NCBI GenBank assembly: GCA_903886485.1
Contig: CAISMH010000019.1
Span: forward strand, 186,001-250,000
From: an uncultured Burkholderiales bacterium
GTDB taxonomy: Bacteria > Pseudomonadota > Gammaproteobacteria > Burkholderiales > Burkholderiaceae_C
Direction: 5' to 3'
DNA length: 64,000 nucleotides
Positions 52,458 through 60,437 of the stretch are shown here, piece by piece. Every line of letters begins with the position of its first letter. The stretch's first letter is position 1. Made by a program: the position numbers and the translations under genes. The notes under the pieces were generated by a model, which saw nothing but the letters and a program-made list of their open reading frames with translations, made no database searches and was not told the DNA's origin.

Positions 52458-52778
52458 ATGAATGACGCAATTTCAAACTACGGTCGTATGACGCAATCGA
52501 ATGCTGCCATTCGCAGCAGCATCGACAAAGCTGAGAAACGAAGCCCTTCTGCCGCGCAAGCCAAAGAAGACTTGGCTCCGTCTATGGAGAAAGCATCTTC
52601 CGCAGGAGCAGATAAAGTGAGCTTGAGCAACGTCGCGCAAAAAGTCATGGCACAACCAGACTTTGACCGCTCCAAAGTAGAGGCGATCAAGCAAGCGATC
52701 AAGGACGGCAACTACCCCGTCAACCCACGTCGCATTGCTGAGAACTTTGTGGCCCTCGAAAAAATGATCACCAACTGA
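52458..52778 (+). CDS. flgM: Anti-sigma-28 factor FlgM
   Basis: 106 residues. The C-terminal FDRSKVEAIKQAIKDGNYPV, then NPRRIAENFVALEKMI, is the FlgM signature. DKVSLSNVAQKVMAQ precedes it, and the N-terminal half is disordered. FlgM holds FliA inactive until it is exported through the completed hook. flgN follows 16 bases later. Confidence 0.95.
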   Translation: MNDAISNYGRMTQSNAAIRSSIDKAEKRSPSAAQAKEDLAPSMEKASSAGADKVSLSNVAQKVMAQPDFDRSKVEAIKQAIKDGNYPVNPRRIAENFVALEKMITN

Positions 52779-52794
52779 TCCGTTGTCCCCTGAG

Positions 52795-53220
52795 ATGACC
52801 ATCGCTGCTTTGCCACCTGACGCCGCCCCATGGGAGCAGGCGATGGCCTTGGCGCAAACACTGCAAGACATGCTCGAACAAGAGTTTGAGCAACTGAAAG
52901 TGCAAAATCTAGACGCATTTGAAGCGTCGCAATCCGACAAAAATGCGCTGCTGGTTCAACTGGCTCAGCTGGCCGGTATCGACGGGCCCAACGACGCAGA
53001 TGAGTTGGGACCTGAATGGGACAGCTTCAAGAACCTGATGTCCGATTGCCGTGATTTGCATCGACGCAACGAACTCCTCATCAATCGAAAAATTGAGGCC
53101 ATTCGTGGCACGTTGCAGAGCTTGCAACTGGAAGACCCCAGCAGCTCCGTTGAAATCTATGACCGTCTGGGCAAGTTGTCGCGCGTGCGCCGCGGTGGAC
53201 GTGGCTACGCGGACGCGTAG
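52795..53220 (+). CDS. flgN: FlgK/FlgL export chaperone FlgN
   Basis: 141 residues from the ATG at 52795; a TTG at 52783 is a possible longer start. The helical pattern ALAQTLQDMLEQEFEQLKVQ, NLDAFEASQSDKNALLVQLA and CRDLHRRNELLINRKIEAIR matches FlgN. FlgN keeps FlgK and FlgL soluble before export; here FlgK is about three times its normal size. It converges with flhX with 12 bases between. Confidence 0.9.
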   Translation: MTIAALPPDAAPWEQAMALAQTLQDMLEQEFEQLKVQNLDAFEASQSDKNALLVQLAQLAGIDGPNDADELGPEWDSFKNLMSDCRDLHRRNELLINRKIEAIRGTLQSLQLEDPSSSVEIYDRLGKLSRVRRGGRGYADA

Positions 53221-53232
53221 TTCGATCAACCG

Positions 53233-53514
53233 TTACTTTTGCTTCTCATCCCCGGGCTGCATCCCCTTGAGCCAATAGACCCACGCCAAAATCACGGCGA
53301 CTGCGGTGAACATATCTTCCGGAATTTCCTGACCCACATCGAGCCGACTGAGCATGGCCAGTAACCGTGGGTCTTCCGCCACATACACGCCCTGCTTTTT
53401 TGCTTCGGCCACGATGCGACGCGCCAACTCATCATCTCCTTTTGCCGTGATGAGTGGGGCTTTGTTACGCCCATATTCCAGCGCTACGGCTTGGGTGTAG
53501 CGTTTGTCGATCAT
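53233..53514 (-). CDS. flhX: FlhB C-terminal domain homologue FlhX
   Basis: 93 residues that match the cytoplasmic domain of FlhB after the cleavage site: AVALEYGRNKAPLITAKGDD, ELARRIVAEAKKQGVYVAED and IPEDMFTAVAVILAWVYWL correspond to FlhB residues from about 274. The NPTH motif itself is missing, so it resembles the already cleaved fragment. Such stand-alone FlhB C-domains are known next to fliK in other bacteria, where they can substitute for the FlhB fragment in substrate switching. It overlaps fliK by 4 bases. Confidence 0.92.
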   Translation of the reverse strand: MIDKRYTQAVALEYGRNKAPLITAKGDDELARRIVAEAKKQGVYVAEDPRLLAMLSRLDVGQEIPEDMFTAVAVILAWVYWLKGMQPGDEKQK

Positions 53515-54596
53515 GCTTGGGTGTCCACCAAAGCGCCATGATCCGGCGGGGGTTGGTCTGCTTTCGCGTCGGGACGCGGTGCGTTGTAGACCTGAAAACT
53601 GCCCATCACCAAGCCTGCGTTTTCCAATTCATAGGTCAGTTCACTGGCATTGAATTTGGCCAAATCCGCCACATCCTTGTCCAGTGCCCACATCGTCAGG
53701 TCCACCTGTGAATGGTTGCTGATGCTGGTCTTGAGCCACACTTCACCCAGCACACGGCTTTGGGTGTGCATGTTGACCACCAATGGGTTTTTAGGGTGTC
53801 CAGGTTTGTTTCCCTTTTGCTCAAATTCAAGTGCTACGGGGTCTGCATCTTTGAATGGAATCACCAGCCCAAAATTCAAATCACCCTTGTGCTGATTTTG
53901 GGCAGTTTGTACTTGTGCGGCTTCGAGCTCATCGAGGGCGTGATGCAAGCTGTCTTGGGTGTCACTGCCGTCTTCTTCGATGCGTGAGCGCTCTGCCATC
54001 AGCAGGCGAAGCAACACTTTGGTGTTGTCTGCAACCGGGGCGCCATCGGCCAAAGTGGCCTCACTGGACTTGGCATGACCGAGCACCAATCGCTTCAAGC
54101 TTTGTGCCTGCAAGCTGCCCATGCTCAAACGCTGTGCGTTGATGCGTTTTCTTAACTCTCCCGCGTCTTGCACGGGGGGCACCAAACTCTCCATCACACC
54201 CGGACGCAAGAGTGTCAACAAATTGGCAAAGCCGCCGGGCTGGAACAACAAGGTATTGAGGCGCGTGGGAATGGGGCCTTGGGTTGTCTCTGCGCCCGCA
54301 AAAGCACCCGTATGTAAGAGCTGCAATGCCCATTTGCCTGTGGGTAAAAGTTGTGCACGCAGCGACACCACATCCCCTTCCTTGATGTAGGGGAACAAGG
54401 GCACGTTGAAACTGTGCTCGTTGAGGACGAGCTTGAGTTGATCGTTGCGCATGGCGGCCACGGCTTGCACGACTTGCCCGTCATGTAAGCCGAGTTGCCG
54501 CGCGACAGGGGCTTCAACATAGGCGGTGCGCACCTCCAAATGGATGGGTGCGACACGCGAGATGGCATGGATGCCTTCAGGACCCAAGATGGCCAT
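53511..54596 (-). CDS. fliK: Hook-length control protein FliK
   Basis: 361 residues. The C-terminal domain at about 265-345 (LGEVWLKTSISNHSQVDLTM, ALDKDVADLAKFNASELTYE, LENAGLVMGSFQVYNAPRP) matches the Flg_hook domain of FliK that triggers the FlhB switch. The N-terminal part is less conserved, as is usual. It lacks the Pro/Gln-rich ruler of enteric FliK. Its coupling to flhX and the absence of another fliK in the window support the call. How it measures a hook made of a 1572-residue subunit is an open point. Confidence 0.85.
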   Translation of the reverse strand: MAILGPEGIHAISRVAPIHLEVRTAYVEAPVARQLGLHDGQVVQAVAAMRNDQLKLVLNEHSFNVPLFPYIKEGDVVSLRAQLLPTGKWALQLLHTGAFAGAETTQGPIPTRLNTLLFQPGGFANLLTLLRPGVMESLVPPVQDAGELRKRINAQRLSMGSLQAQSLKRLVLGHAKSSEATLADGAPVADNTKVLLRLLMAERSRIEEDGSDTQDSLHHALDELEAAQVQTAQNQHKGDLNFGLVIPFKDADPVALEFEQKGNKPGHPKNPLVVNMHTQSRVLGEVWLKTSISNHSQVDLTMWALDKDVADLAKFNASELTYELENAGLVMGSFQVYNAPRPDAKADQPPPDHGALVDTQA

Positions 54597-54605
54597 GATG
54601 GCCCC

Positions 54606-55007
54606 TCAGGGGAAACGCACCCAATTTTTGCGTTCGCTCATGTTCATGTCCGCGGTGGAGTAACCGCCGCCACGGCTCATGCCACTGTTGCCAGCCGATT
54701 GGCCGGGCACCATGTAGCTGCGCAACAGATCGTCATGGTTGGGAATGTTCAACTCCACCCCGACCATCAAGGAACGCGGCGGTGATTTGGTGAAGGCTTG
54801 TGGGTTTTGTTGCACAAAAGCATTGCGCAAGATTTCAATCCGCAGCGGGCTCTCAGGCATGGTTTTGCGAATCACTTTGTCCAGTGTGTCACCCGAGACC
54901 ACTTGGTAAGTGTGATGCGCTGCAGGGCTGGCTGCCAACGTCCACATCGGTGCAGCCAAGACAACGCAGCACAGCAACATGCGAAGTGGTGTGATAGGCG
55001 TGTTCAT
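54606..55007 (-). CDS. Exported LysM-like (FimV-type) protein in the flgPT operon
   Basis: The start at 55007 (MNTPITPLRMLLCCVVLAAP) has GGGAGA upstream and gives a signal peptide ending near TLAAS; the longer frame overlaps flgT. In the 133-residue product, HHTYQVVSGDTLDKVIRKTM to VELNIPNHDDLL is a LysM-like peptidoglycan-binding unit with the spacing of the FimV N-terminal region (ILRNAFVQQNPQAFTKSPPR). The tail is Gly/Ser-rich. It lies 22 bases after flgT and 9 before fliK, so a role in the periplasmic part of the motor is likely. I do not recognise an exact family. Confidence 0.75.
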   Translation of the reverse strand: MNTPITPLRMLLCCVVLAAPMWTLAASPAAHHTYQVVSGDTLDKVIRKTMPESPLRIEILRNAFVQQNPQAFTKSPPRSLMVGVELNIPNHDDLLRSYMVPGQSAGNSGMSRGGGYSTADMNMSERKNWVRFP

Positions 55008-55029
55008 GGTCGGTTCTCCCGTCAGTTTT

Positions 55030-56103
55030 TTAGTAGGTGTAAGGCCAAGCAACCCAAGCCCCATTCATTTTTTGTTTGCGTCCAGCGACCTGTTTGATTT
55101 CCGCCTGATACGGCGTGACAGATTTAACTTCGGCCAGCACTGCGGCGTCAAGTGCGCCCGGCTCCAAGGTGTGACGTGGCAAGACCGTTGGATCGGCAAT
55201 CATGAGCTGATCTCCCACGTGCAAGCCTGCATAGGACCCCGCATTGAGCGCCAAGCTGCCATCGCGTTGTTCCACCGTGAAGCTTTGAGGTTCGCACGCC
55301 AACTGCGTATCGAGTTGCGCCACCATCTTGGCGATGGCACGCGCAATAGAAGCATTGGTTTCCACATCCAACTTCGGGGTGCCATAGACATGTGTAGCCA
55401 CCCCAGGCAACACCACTTGCTCGGCGCTGAACCAACCCTCGCGCTGACCCTCGCCTCTGACTTGCAAGGTCAGGCCAAAGGCCGCGTCATCGTTGGAGAC
55501 TCCTGCATACGGCACAGGCGTCACCGTGAGTTGCGCATGCCATTGCACATGCTCTTCGCCATGACCATGGATCAGGCGGTCATAGGTGCGCGCTTGCGCT
55601 TGGGTGGTGATGAGGCGCCAGCGCTGTGCGCTGGCGCCCGCTTGCATCAACTGCTTGCGGGCAGAAAAGCCGACTTGCTGCGCTTGATAACGCTGGGCAG
55701 GCGCAAAGCCAGAGGAAAGGTCCATGCCCAGCGTCATCACTTGGCGCAGAGGGGCTTTGGCTTGGGGGGCTTCACAGCGGCCCGGTTGAACGCGCTCGAC
55801 TTGGGAGCCAACCAATTTCGCTTGGGGTTGCTGCTCTGCATCGCGTTCATACGCCGAGACTTGCAAATCACGCAGTTTGATTTCTGATGAAAAGCGATTG
55901 AGCTCGCGCAATTGGCCATCGCTCTCCATCCAACTCGTGGCGCTGACGCGGGTGTTGGATTTCATGGCGGCCTCGACCATGGCGCTGCGAATGGCCTTGA
56001 GGCGATCCTGCGCGTCCATGTCTGCCGCAGCGGCAGAAAAATTGACACCTAAAAAAGCCAACAATGTGGCCATGCACACGTGTTGGCGCGAAGAAATCCA
56101 CAT
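55030..56103 (-). CDS. flgT: Flagellar H-ring-type assembly protein FlgT
   Basis: 357 residues from the ATG at 56103, with a signal peptide (MATLLAFLGVNFSAAAA). The N-terminal domain has LKAIRSAMVEAAMKSNTRVS and LNRFSSEIKLRDLQVSAYER, and the C-terminal domain LNAGSYAGLHVGDQLMIADP with AEVKSVTPYQAEIKQVAGR. This layout and length match FlgT of Vibrio (about 377 residues), which forms the periplasmic H ring around the LP ring and strengthens the polar motor. flgP lies 24 bases upstream. MotX and MotY, the T-ring partners in Vibrio, are not here. Confidence 0.87.
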   Translation of the reverse strand: MWISSRQHVCMATLLAFLGVNFSAAAADMDAQDRLKAIRSAMVEAAMKSNTRVSATSWMESDGQLRELNRFSSEIKLRDLQVSAYERDAEQQPQAKLVGSQVERVQPGRCEAPQAKAPLRQVMTLGMDLSSGFAPAQRYQAQQVGFSARKQLMQAGASAQRWRLITTQAQARTYDRLIHGHGEEHVQWHAQLTVTPVPYAGVSNDDAAFGLTLQVRGEGQREGWFSAEQVVLPGVATHVYGTPKLDVETNASIARAIAKMVAQLDTQLACEPQSFTVEQRDGSLALNAGSYAGLHVGDQLMIADPTVLPRHTLEPGALDAAVLAEVKSVTPYQAEIKQVAGRKQKMNGAWVAWPYTY

Positions 56104-56127
56104 ACAAATATTTCTCAACAGCGCGAC

Positions 56128-56613
56128 TTAGTTGCGCTTGTTGTTGAGATGCGCAATGTACAAGGCGCGCAAATCGTTGACCACATTGCGGTCTAAAGAC
56201 ATGGTGGTTTCATAGGTGTCGTCGCCCACAGGGGTGATGCTGACCAAAACGGCGCCATAAATGACACCCTCAACACGCGCGCGGAAGGTGTCGCTCATCA
56301 CCGTCATGTCAGCGACGGTGGTGCTGGCATCGAGCTGCTGGCCATAAACCTGCTCCGTCAAAGCGCGGTAAGCGTCAAGTTTGGATGCACGAATGGCTAG
56401 CAAGCGCTGCTGTGCAGGGTTACGGTGGTTTTGAATACTAATGACCGCATAGCCCGTGGCCACCAAGGTCTCTCGCTTTTGAGTCATGGGCGTGATCATG
56501 TTGGCACTGTCATCCGTGCGCGCTTGTGCGGTCGGAGCAGGTGCAGGCTTGCTGGCGCAAGCGGTCAACAGTACGGCGGAGGCTGCGATAGCCCAAGTTG
56601 TGATGCGGTTCAT
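56128..56613 (-). CDS. flgP: Flagellar lipoprotein FlgP
   Basis: 161 residues with a lipoprotein signal ending LTAC at residue 19 (AIAASAVLLTACASKP). The body has GYAVISIQNHRNPAQQRLLA, IRASKLDAYRALTEQVYGQQ and the typical RVEGVIYGAVLVSITPVGDD, as in the LPP20/FlgP family. FlgP is an outer-membrane-associated protein needed for polar flagellar function in Vibrio and forms the basal disk in Campylobacter. It heads the flgP-flgT-LysM-fliK-flhX run and is divergent from the activator gene at 56747. Confidence 0.9.
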   Translation of the reverse strand: MNRITTWAIAASAVLLTACASKPAPAPTAQARTDDSANMITPMTQKRETLVATGYAVISIQNHRNPAQQRLLAIRASKLDAYRALTEQVYGQQLDASTTVADMTVMSDTFRARVEGVIYGAVLVSITPVGDDTYETTMSLDRNVVNDLRALYIAHLNNKRN

Positions 56614-56641
56614 GTCTATGTCCTTGAGGGGTCTCCCCTTT

Positions 56642-56668
56642 GATTCGACACCTGTGCGTGCATCTTTA
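56642..56668 (-). promoter_or_regulatory. Possible sigma-28 promoter of the flgP operon
   Basis: The minus strand reads TAAAGATG, 11 bases, GTCGAATC. Spacing and -35 are reasonable but the -10 half is weak. No sigma-54 element was found in this 133-base divergent region. A small GGGG-AGA-CCCC hairpin lies in the predicted leader near 56628-56639. Confidence 0.35.
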
Positions 56669-56746
56669 ACTTTTTCAAAGACGAATACTTTTTCTGTCTT
56701 GTGAAATCTCAGCGCTTACCGACAATCGTGTGTAGGAATTTTTGAC

Positions 56747-57850
56747 ATGAAACCCACGACACACTTTATTGGCTCTAGCGAGTCAGCGACAACGCTACGC
56801 CAATTGGTCGCGACGATGGCCAACTCCAACGCCACGGTCATGATCACCGGCGAGAGCGGCACAGGAAAAGAACTGTTGGCGCGGCTGCTGCATGAGCAAT
56901 CGGATCGCTGTGGTGCTAACTTTGTGCCTATCAATTGCGCGGCGATCCCCAAAGATTTGCTGGAAAGTGAACTTTTTGGTCATCGCAAGGGGGCATTCAC
57001 GGGTGCGGTGGCAGACCGCATTGGTCGCTTTGAGTTGGCCCACGGTGGCACCATCTTCTTGGATGAAATTGGCGACATGTCTTTGGACATGCAGGTCAAA
57101 TTGTTGCGCGTGCTGCAAGAACGCACCGTTGACCCCATTGGTGGAACGCGCCAAGTGCAGGTCGATGTCCGTGTGGTGGCGGCGACACACCGTGATTTAG
57201 AAAACGAAATTGCAGCCGGACGCTTCCGTGAAGACTTGTATTACCGTCTCAATGTGTTGCCCATGGTGACGCCACCTCTGCGTGAGCGCAACGAGGATGT
57301 CCCAGAATTACTCACCTTCTTCACCCAAAAGTGCACAAACTTTGGCAAGCAACCGATTCGCTTCAAGTCGGATTTCATGTCAGCCTTGCAAAAATACCCG
57401 TGGCCCGGCAATGTGCGTGAGCTCTCCAACCTTGTAGACCGCTTCAGCACGCTGTACGCAGGTCAGGAGCTGGATTTGCGCGCGATTCCACCGACGCTGC
57501 TCCCCAAAGGACTGGTGTCGGCACAAGCAGAGTTGCAAGCCCAAGCACCGCTGCTGGCGAAACTGGAGATGACGCCACCGCCCGAGGTGTTGGCTGAAAT
57601 GCAAGCCGCACCGCAAGAGGACGAGGAAAACGACATCGAAGGCCTCATCATGCTGGCGCAAGGCATGCCCCAACTGCCACCCGAGGGCTTGTCGCTGAAA
57701 GAGCGCATGGCGCAAATTGAACGCAGCATCATTGAACAAGCTTTGACGCGCAACTCGGGCAATGTGTCACGCACGGCCAAGCTGCTGAATTTGCAACGCA
57801 CCACCTTGATCGAAAAGATCAACAAATACGAACTGCGATCGGCGGCCTGA
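56747..57850 (+). CDS. FleQ/FlrA-like sigma-54 activator without N-terminal domain
   Basis: 367 residues. The AAA+ domain begins almost at once: IGSSESATTLRQLVATMANS, Walker A GESGTGKE (35-42), GAFTGA (82-87), Walker B TIFLDEIGDM (102-111), then KYPWPGNVRELSNLVDRFST as in FleQ/FlrA. After an acidic linker, a Fis-type helix-turn-helix lies near 325-360 (NVSRTAKLLNLQRTTLIEKI). FleQ and FlrA carry an additional regulatory domain of about 130 residues before the AAA+ domain; it is missing here, so activity may be set by abundance or by FlhG. With no flhDC in view it is the likely master regulator, acting on the fliO and flrC promoters. AGGA lies 9 bases before the ATG. Confidence 0.88.
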   Translation: MKPTTHFIGSSESATTLRQLVATMANSNATVMITGESGTGKELLARLLHEQSDRCGANFVPINCAAIPKDLLESELFGHRKGAFTGAVADRIGRFELAHGGTIFLDEIGDMSLDMQVKLLRVLQERTVDPIGGTRQVQVDVRVVAATHRDLENEIAAGRFREDLYYRLNVLPMVTPPLRERNEDVPELLTFFTQKCTNFGKQPIRFKSDFMSALQKYPWPGNVRELSNLVDRFSTLYAGQELDLRAIPPTLLPKGLVSAQAELQAQAPLLAKLEMTPPPEVLAEMQAAPQEDEENDIEGLIMLAQGMPQLPPEGLSLKERMAQIERSIIEQALTRNSGNVSRTAKLLNLQRTTLIEKINKYELRSAA

Positions 57851-57862
57851 AACACGGGCAGC

Positions 57863-57896
57863 CCAAAAAAAAGGCAGCTCTCAGAGCTGCCTTTTG
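57863..57896. terminator. Bidirectional terminator between the activator gene and motB
   Basis: AAGGCAGCTC and GAGCTGCCTT form a 10-bp stem with a TCA loop, with A residues before it and TTTT after it on the plus strand. On the minus strand it is followed by eight T residues and ends motB; on the plus strand it ends the activator gene. Confidence 0.92.
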
Positions 57897-57912
57897 ACTG
57901 GTGCTACCCAGA

Positions 57913-58938
57913 TCAGTCTTGGTCGTTGTAGAGCACCGTGATGCTCATGCGACGGTTGCGCGGATCACGCGGATCCTTGGGGTTGAACGGATCCGTATCG
58001 GCCACGCCTTCAATGCGGGCAAAGCGACTCTCTTTGATGCCGCTCTTTTCCAACAAGGCGCGTGTGACTTCCGCACGCTCGGCCGACAGCGACCAGTTGT
58101 TGCGGCCTTCTTTGTTGTTGAACGGCACACTGTCGGTATGACCGCGAATCGCAATCTTGTTGGGCATGTCCGCCAAAGAAGCTGCAATTTCGCTGATCAA
58201 ACTCGCGGCCTTGCCCTGCATGCTCATGCCGCCACTGGGGAACATGGCAAAGTCGGCTTTGTCGATGATCTCAATGCGAAGACCTTGCTTGTCACGTGTG
58301 ACCGACACTTGATCTTTCAGCCCACCCAACTTTTTGTTTTCGGACAGCTTTTGTTCGATCTCTTTTTCGAGTTTGTCAAAGTCGGCTTTTTCTTGTGCGG
58401 CTGCAATTTCTTTCTTCTGCTCAGGCGTCAACTTGTCCGGATCTGAGTAGGGATTGTTGTTTTCTTGGCCGGGATCCGTGCTGGGGTTCGGGCCGCCTTC
58501 AGAGCGAGGTGTCAAACGCTCTAACAACGCGGTTTGTTTGGCAGCAAAAGGAAATCCATCTGGGTCAATGATCGAGCGACCACCCAACACGCCGTTGGAG
58601 CCAGCCAATTGACCAATCGCCACCAAGCTTTGCGAGGTGGGTTTGAAATAGTCTGCAATGCTTTTGCGTTGGTCTTCGTTCGACGCACCCAACAGCCACA
58701 TCAACAAGAAGAAGGCCATCATCGCCGTCATCATGTCAGCCAACGCAATTTTCCAAGCACCACCGTGTGCGCCGCCGTGGCCATCATCGATTATTTTTTT
58801 GATGATGATGACGGGCGCAGGGGCTTCCTCTTTTTCTTCCTCCGCTGCTTTGGCAGCAGCAGCGGCGGCCGCGGCAGCTTCTGCGGCGGCTTTTTCTGCG
58901 TCTTCGGGGGCGGCGGCCGCGTCTTTTTCGTCAGCCAT
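57913..58938 (-). CDS. motB: Flagellar stator protein MotB
   Basis: 341 residues. An Ala/Glu/Lys-rich cytoplasmic start of about 45 residues precedes a membrane segment at 66-84 (ALADMMTAMMAFFLLMWLLG) with the ion-binding Asp at 68. The plug and linker follow, then an OmpA-type peptidoglycan-binding domain at about 210-335 (IRGHTDSVPFNNKEGRNNWS, LSAERAEVTRALLEKSG, RRMSITV). It anchors the stator to the cell wall. The start codon shares one base with the motA stop (TAATG). Which ion it uses is not decided by this sequence alone. Confidence 0.96.
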   Translation of the reverse strand: MADEKDAAAAPEDAEKAAAEAAAAAAAAAKAAEEEKEEAPAPVIIIKKIIDDGHGGAHGGAWKIALADMMTAMMAFFLLMWLLGASNEDQRKSIADYFKPTSQSLVAIGQLAGSNGVLGGRSIIDPDGFPFAAKQTALLERLTPRSEGGPNPSTDPGQENNNPYSDPDKLTPEQKKEIAAAQEKADFDKLEKEIEQKLSENKKLGGLKDQVSVTRDKQGLRIEIIDKADFAMFPSGGMSMQGKAASLISEIAASLADMPNKIAIRGHTDSVPFNNKEGRNNWSLSAERAEVTRALLEKSGIKESRFARIEGVADTDPFNPKDPRDPRNRRMSITVLYNDQD

Positions 58939-59798
58939 TATTTCCTCAACGCGTCAAAGAGTTCGCCAAAGGTCGGCTGCGCATGGTGGTTGATACACAC
59001 ACGGGCGGCTTCAATGATGAGCGGAACAGGATAGCCATGCATGTTGCCAATGATGACTTGCTGCGCCACTTTCAATGACTCGCTGTCTTCGTCAATGATT
59101 TGCACCAAGCGTTTGCCAAACGGTTCAAAAATACCGTAGGCCAAGAACACGCCCAAGAACGTACCCACCAGCGCGCCACCAATCAAGGCACCCAGCACAG
59201 GCGGGGGTTGGTCAATCGCACCCATGGTCTTCACCACACCCAACACGCAAGCCACAATACCCAACGCGGGTAAAGCGCCGGCCAAGGTAGAAAGCGCATC
59301 GGCGTTTTGCATTTCGCTGTGGTGGTGGTGCTTGATCGCGGTGGTCATCACATCCTCCACCGCATAAGGGCTCAAGGTACCCGAGGACACCACCATCAAA
59401 CGGATGGTGTCGCAAATCAGTCCGACCAAACCATGGTCTGCCAACATCTTGGGACACTCCCCAAAAATCGCACTGGCCTCGGGGTTCTCCACATGCGACT
59501 CCATGGCCACAGCACCCTCGGCTTTGAGGGTTTTCATGAGCTTAGAGATCACGGCGATGATGCCGATGTAGTCTTCCTTGTGGTACTTGGGGCCCTTGAT
59601 CACGCGCCCCATACCACCCCAGGCCCCCTTGAAAATAGCGCCCGAGTTACCGGTGATCATGCCGCCAACACCGGCACCACCAATAATGAACATTTCGTAG
59701 GGAGTGGATTTGATAATCGGCGCCAAACTGCCGCCGGCGATCACGAAACCGCCGAACACGCAAATGAACAAAACGACCAAACCAATAATTGCTGACAT
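58938..59798 (-). CDS. motA: Flagellar stator protein MotA
   Basis: 286 residues, the size of the Escherichia coli-type MotA. It has hydrophobic segments at about 1-20, 30-50, 170-190 and 200-225. Between them is the cytoplasmic loop with AIKHHHHSEMQNADALSTLA, and GALPALGIVACVLGVVKTMG plus LGALIGGALVGTFLGVFLAY follow. MotA pairs with MotB in the ion channel and pushes FliG. Lacking a clear promoter, motAB may be read from fliS. Confidence 0.97.
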   Translation of the reverse strand: MSAIIGLVVLFICVFGGFVIAGGSLAPIIKSTPYEMFIIGGAGVGGMITGNSGAIFKGAWGGMGRVIKGPKYHKEDYIGIIAVISKLMKTLKAEGAVAMESHVENPEASAIFGECPKMLADHGLVGLICDTIRLMVVSSGTLSPYAVEDVMTTAIKHHHHSEMQNADALSTLAGALPALGIVACVLGVVKTMGAIDQPPPVLGALIGGALVGTFLGVFLAYGIFEPFGKRLVQIIDEDSESLKVAQQVIIGNMHGYPVPLIIEAARVCINHHAQPTFGELFDALRK

Positions 59799-59821
59799 CT
59801 AACACTCTCCCCAAGCAGGTT

Positions 59822-59852
59822 GGCGCACCCAAGCTGAAAACTTGGATGCGCC
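59822..59852. repeat. Strong inverted repeat between fliS and motA
   Basis: GGCGCACCCAAG and CTTGGATGCGCC are 12-base arms with one mismatch (a possible G-U pair in RNA) and a 7-base loop. Neither strand has a following U tract, so it is not a simple intrinsic terminator. In a fliS-motA transcript it would sit in the leader of motA. Confidence 0.7.
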
Positions 59853-59926
59853 TAAAAATTAACCCGAACAACCTGCAAGATTAACTGATAAATACGTCAA
59901 ATCTTCCAAAAGGAAGAAAAGCGACA

Positions 59927-60349
59927 TCAGTTCATCATGCCTGCAGGTCGGTTCGTCGCAGGCATCAAGGAAGGCACACCTTCCCAAGCATCGCGAATTT
60001 CGCGCATCAAACCATAAATCTCATCCAACACGGCCACATCGTTGTGGGCGTTGGCGTGAAACAAACGACGGGTCACATAGCTGTACAACTCATTGAGGTT
60101 GTTGGCCAAGTCGCCGCCTTTTTCGAAATCCAAAGCACCTTGCAGGCCAATCACGATGCGGCTGGCACGGGCGATAGCTTTGGATTTTTCATTGATATTT
60201 CGATGTTGGATGTGACCGCGCGCTGTGGACAGGCTTTCCAACAATCCATCAAACAACATTTGAATCAATTGCACATTGTTGGCCGACGCAACGCCGCTGC
60301 TGACTTTGACGTCACCGTAACTTTGAATGGCTCGTGAATTGGCTCGCAT
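59927..60349 (-). CDS. fliS: Flagellin export chaperone FliS
   Basis: 140 residues. The N-terminal SYGDVKVSSGVASANNVQLI, then QMLFDGLLESLSTARGHIQH, GALDFEKGGDLANNLNELYS and YVTRRLFHANAHNDVAVLDE are typical of FliS. FliS binds the C-terminal helices of flagellin and prevents early polymerisation. It has its own sigma-28 promoter and precedes motA. fliT, often next to it, is absent. Confidence 0.95.
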   Translation of the reverse strand: MRANSRAIQSYGDVKVSSGVASANNVQLIQMLFDGLLESLSTARGHIQHRNINEKSKAIARASRIVIGLQGALDFEKGGDLANNLNELYSYVTRRLFHANAHNDVAVLDEIYGLMREIRDAWEGVPSLMPATNRPAGMMN

Positions 60350-60387
60350 TTGATTAACTCCTGTGTATTACTTCGCTTACACAAGCA

Positions 60388-60414
60388 GTATCGGAAGAGC
60401 CGGAGCAAACTTGA
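60388..60414 (-). promoter_or_regulatory. Sigma-28 promoter of fliS
   Basis: The minus strand reads TCAAGTTT, 11 bases, TCCGATAC, close to the FliA consensus with exact spacing. The start codon of fliS is about 39 bases downstream. Confidence 0.82.
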
Positions 60415-60437
60415 GTGGCATCTGTGCAAACACTTCT

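Noticed and set aside
59799..59926. Sigma-28 promoter for motA overlapping the inverted repeat (CCAAGTTT-N11-GCGCCAAC)
   Set aside because: The -10 half matches only about three of eight positions.
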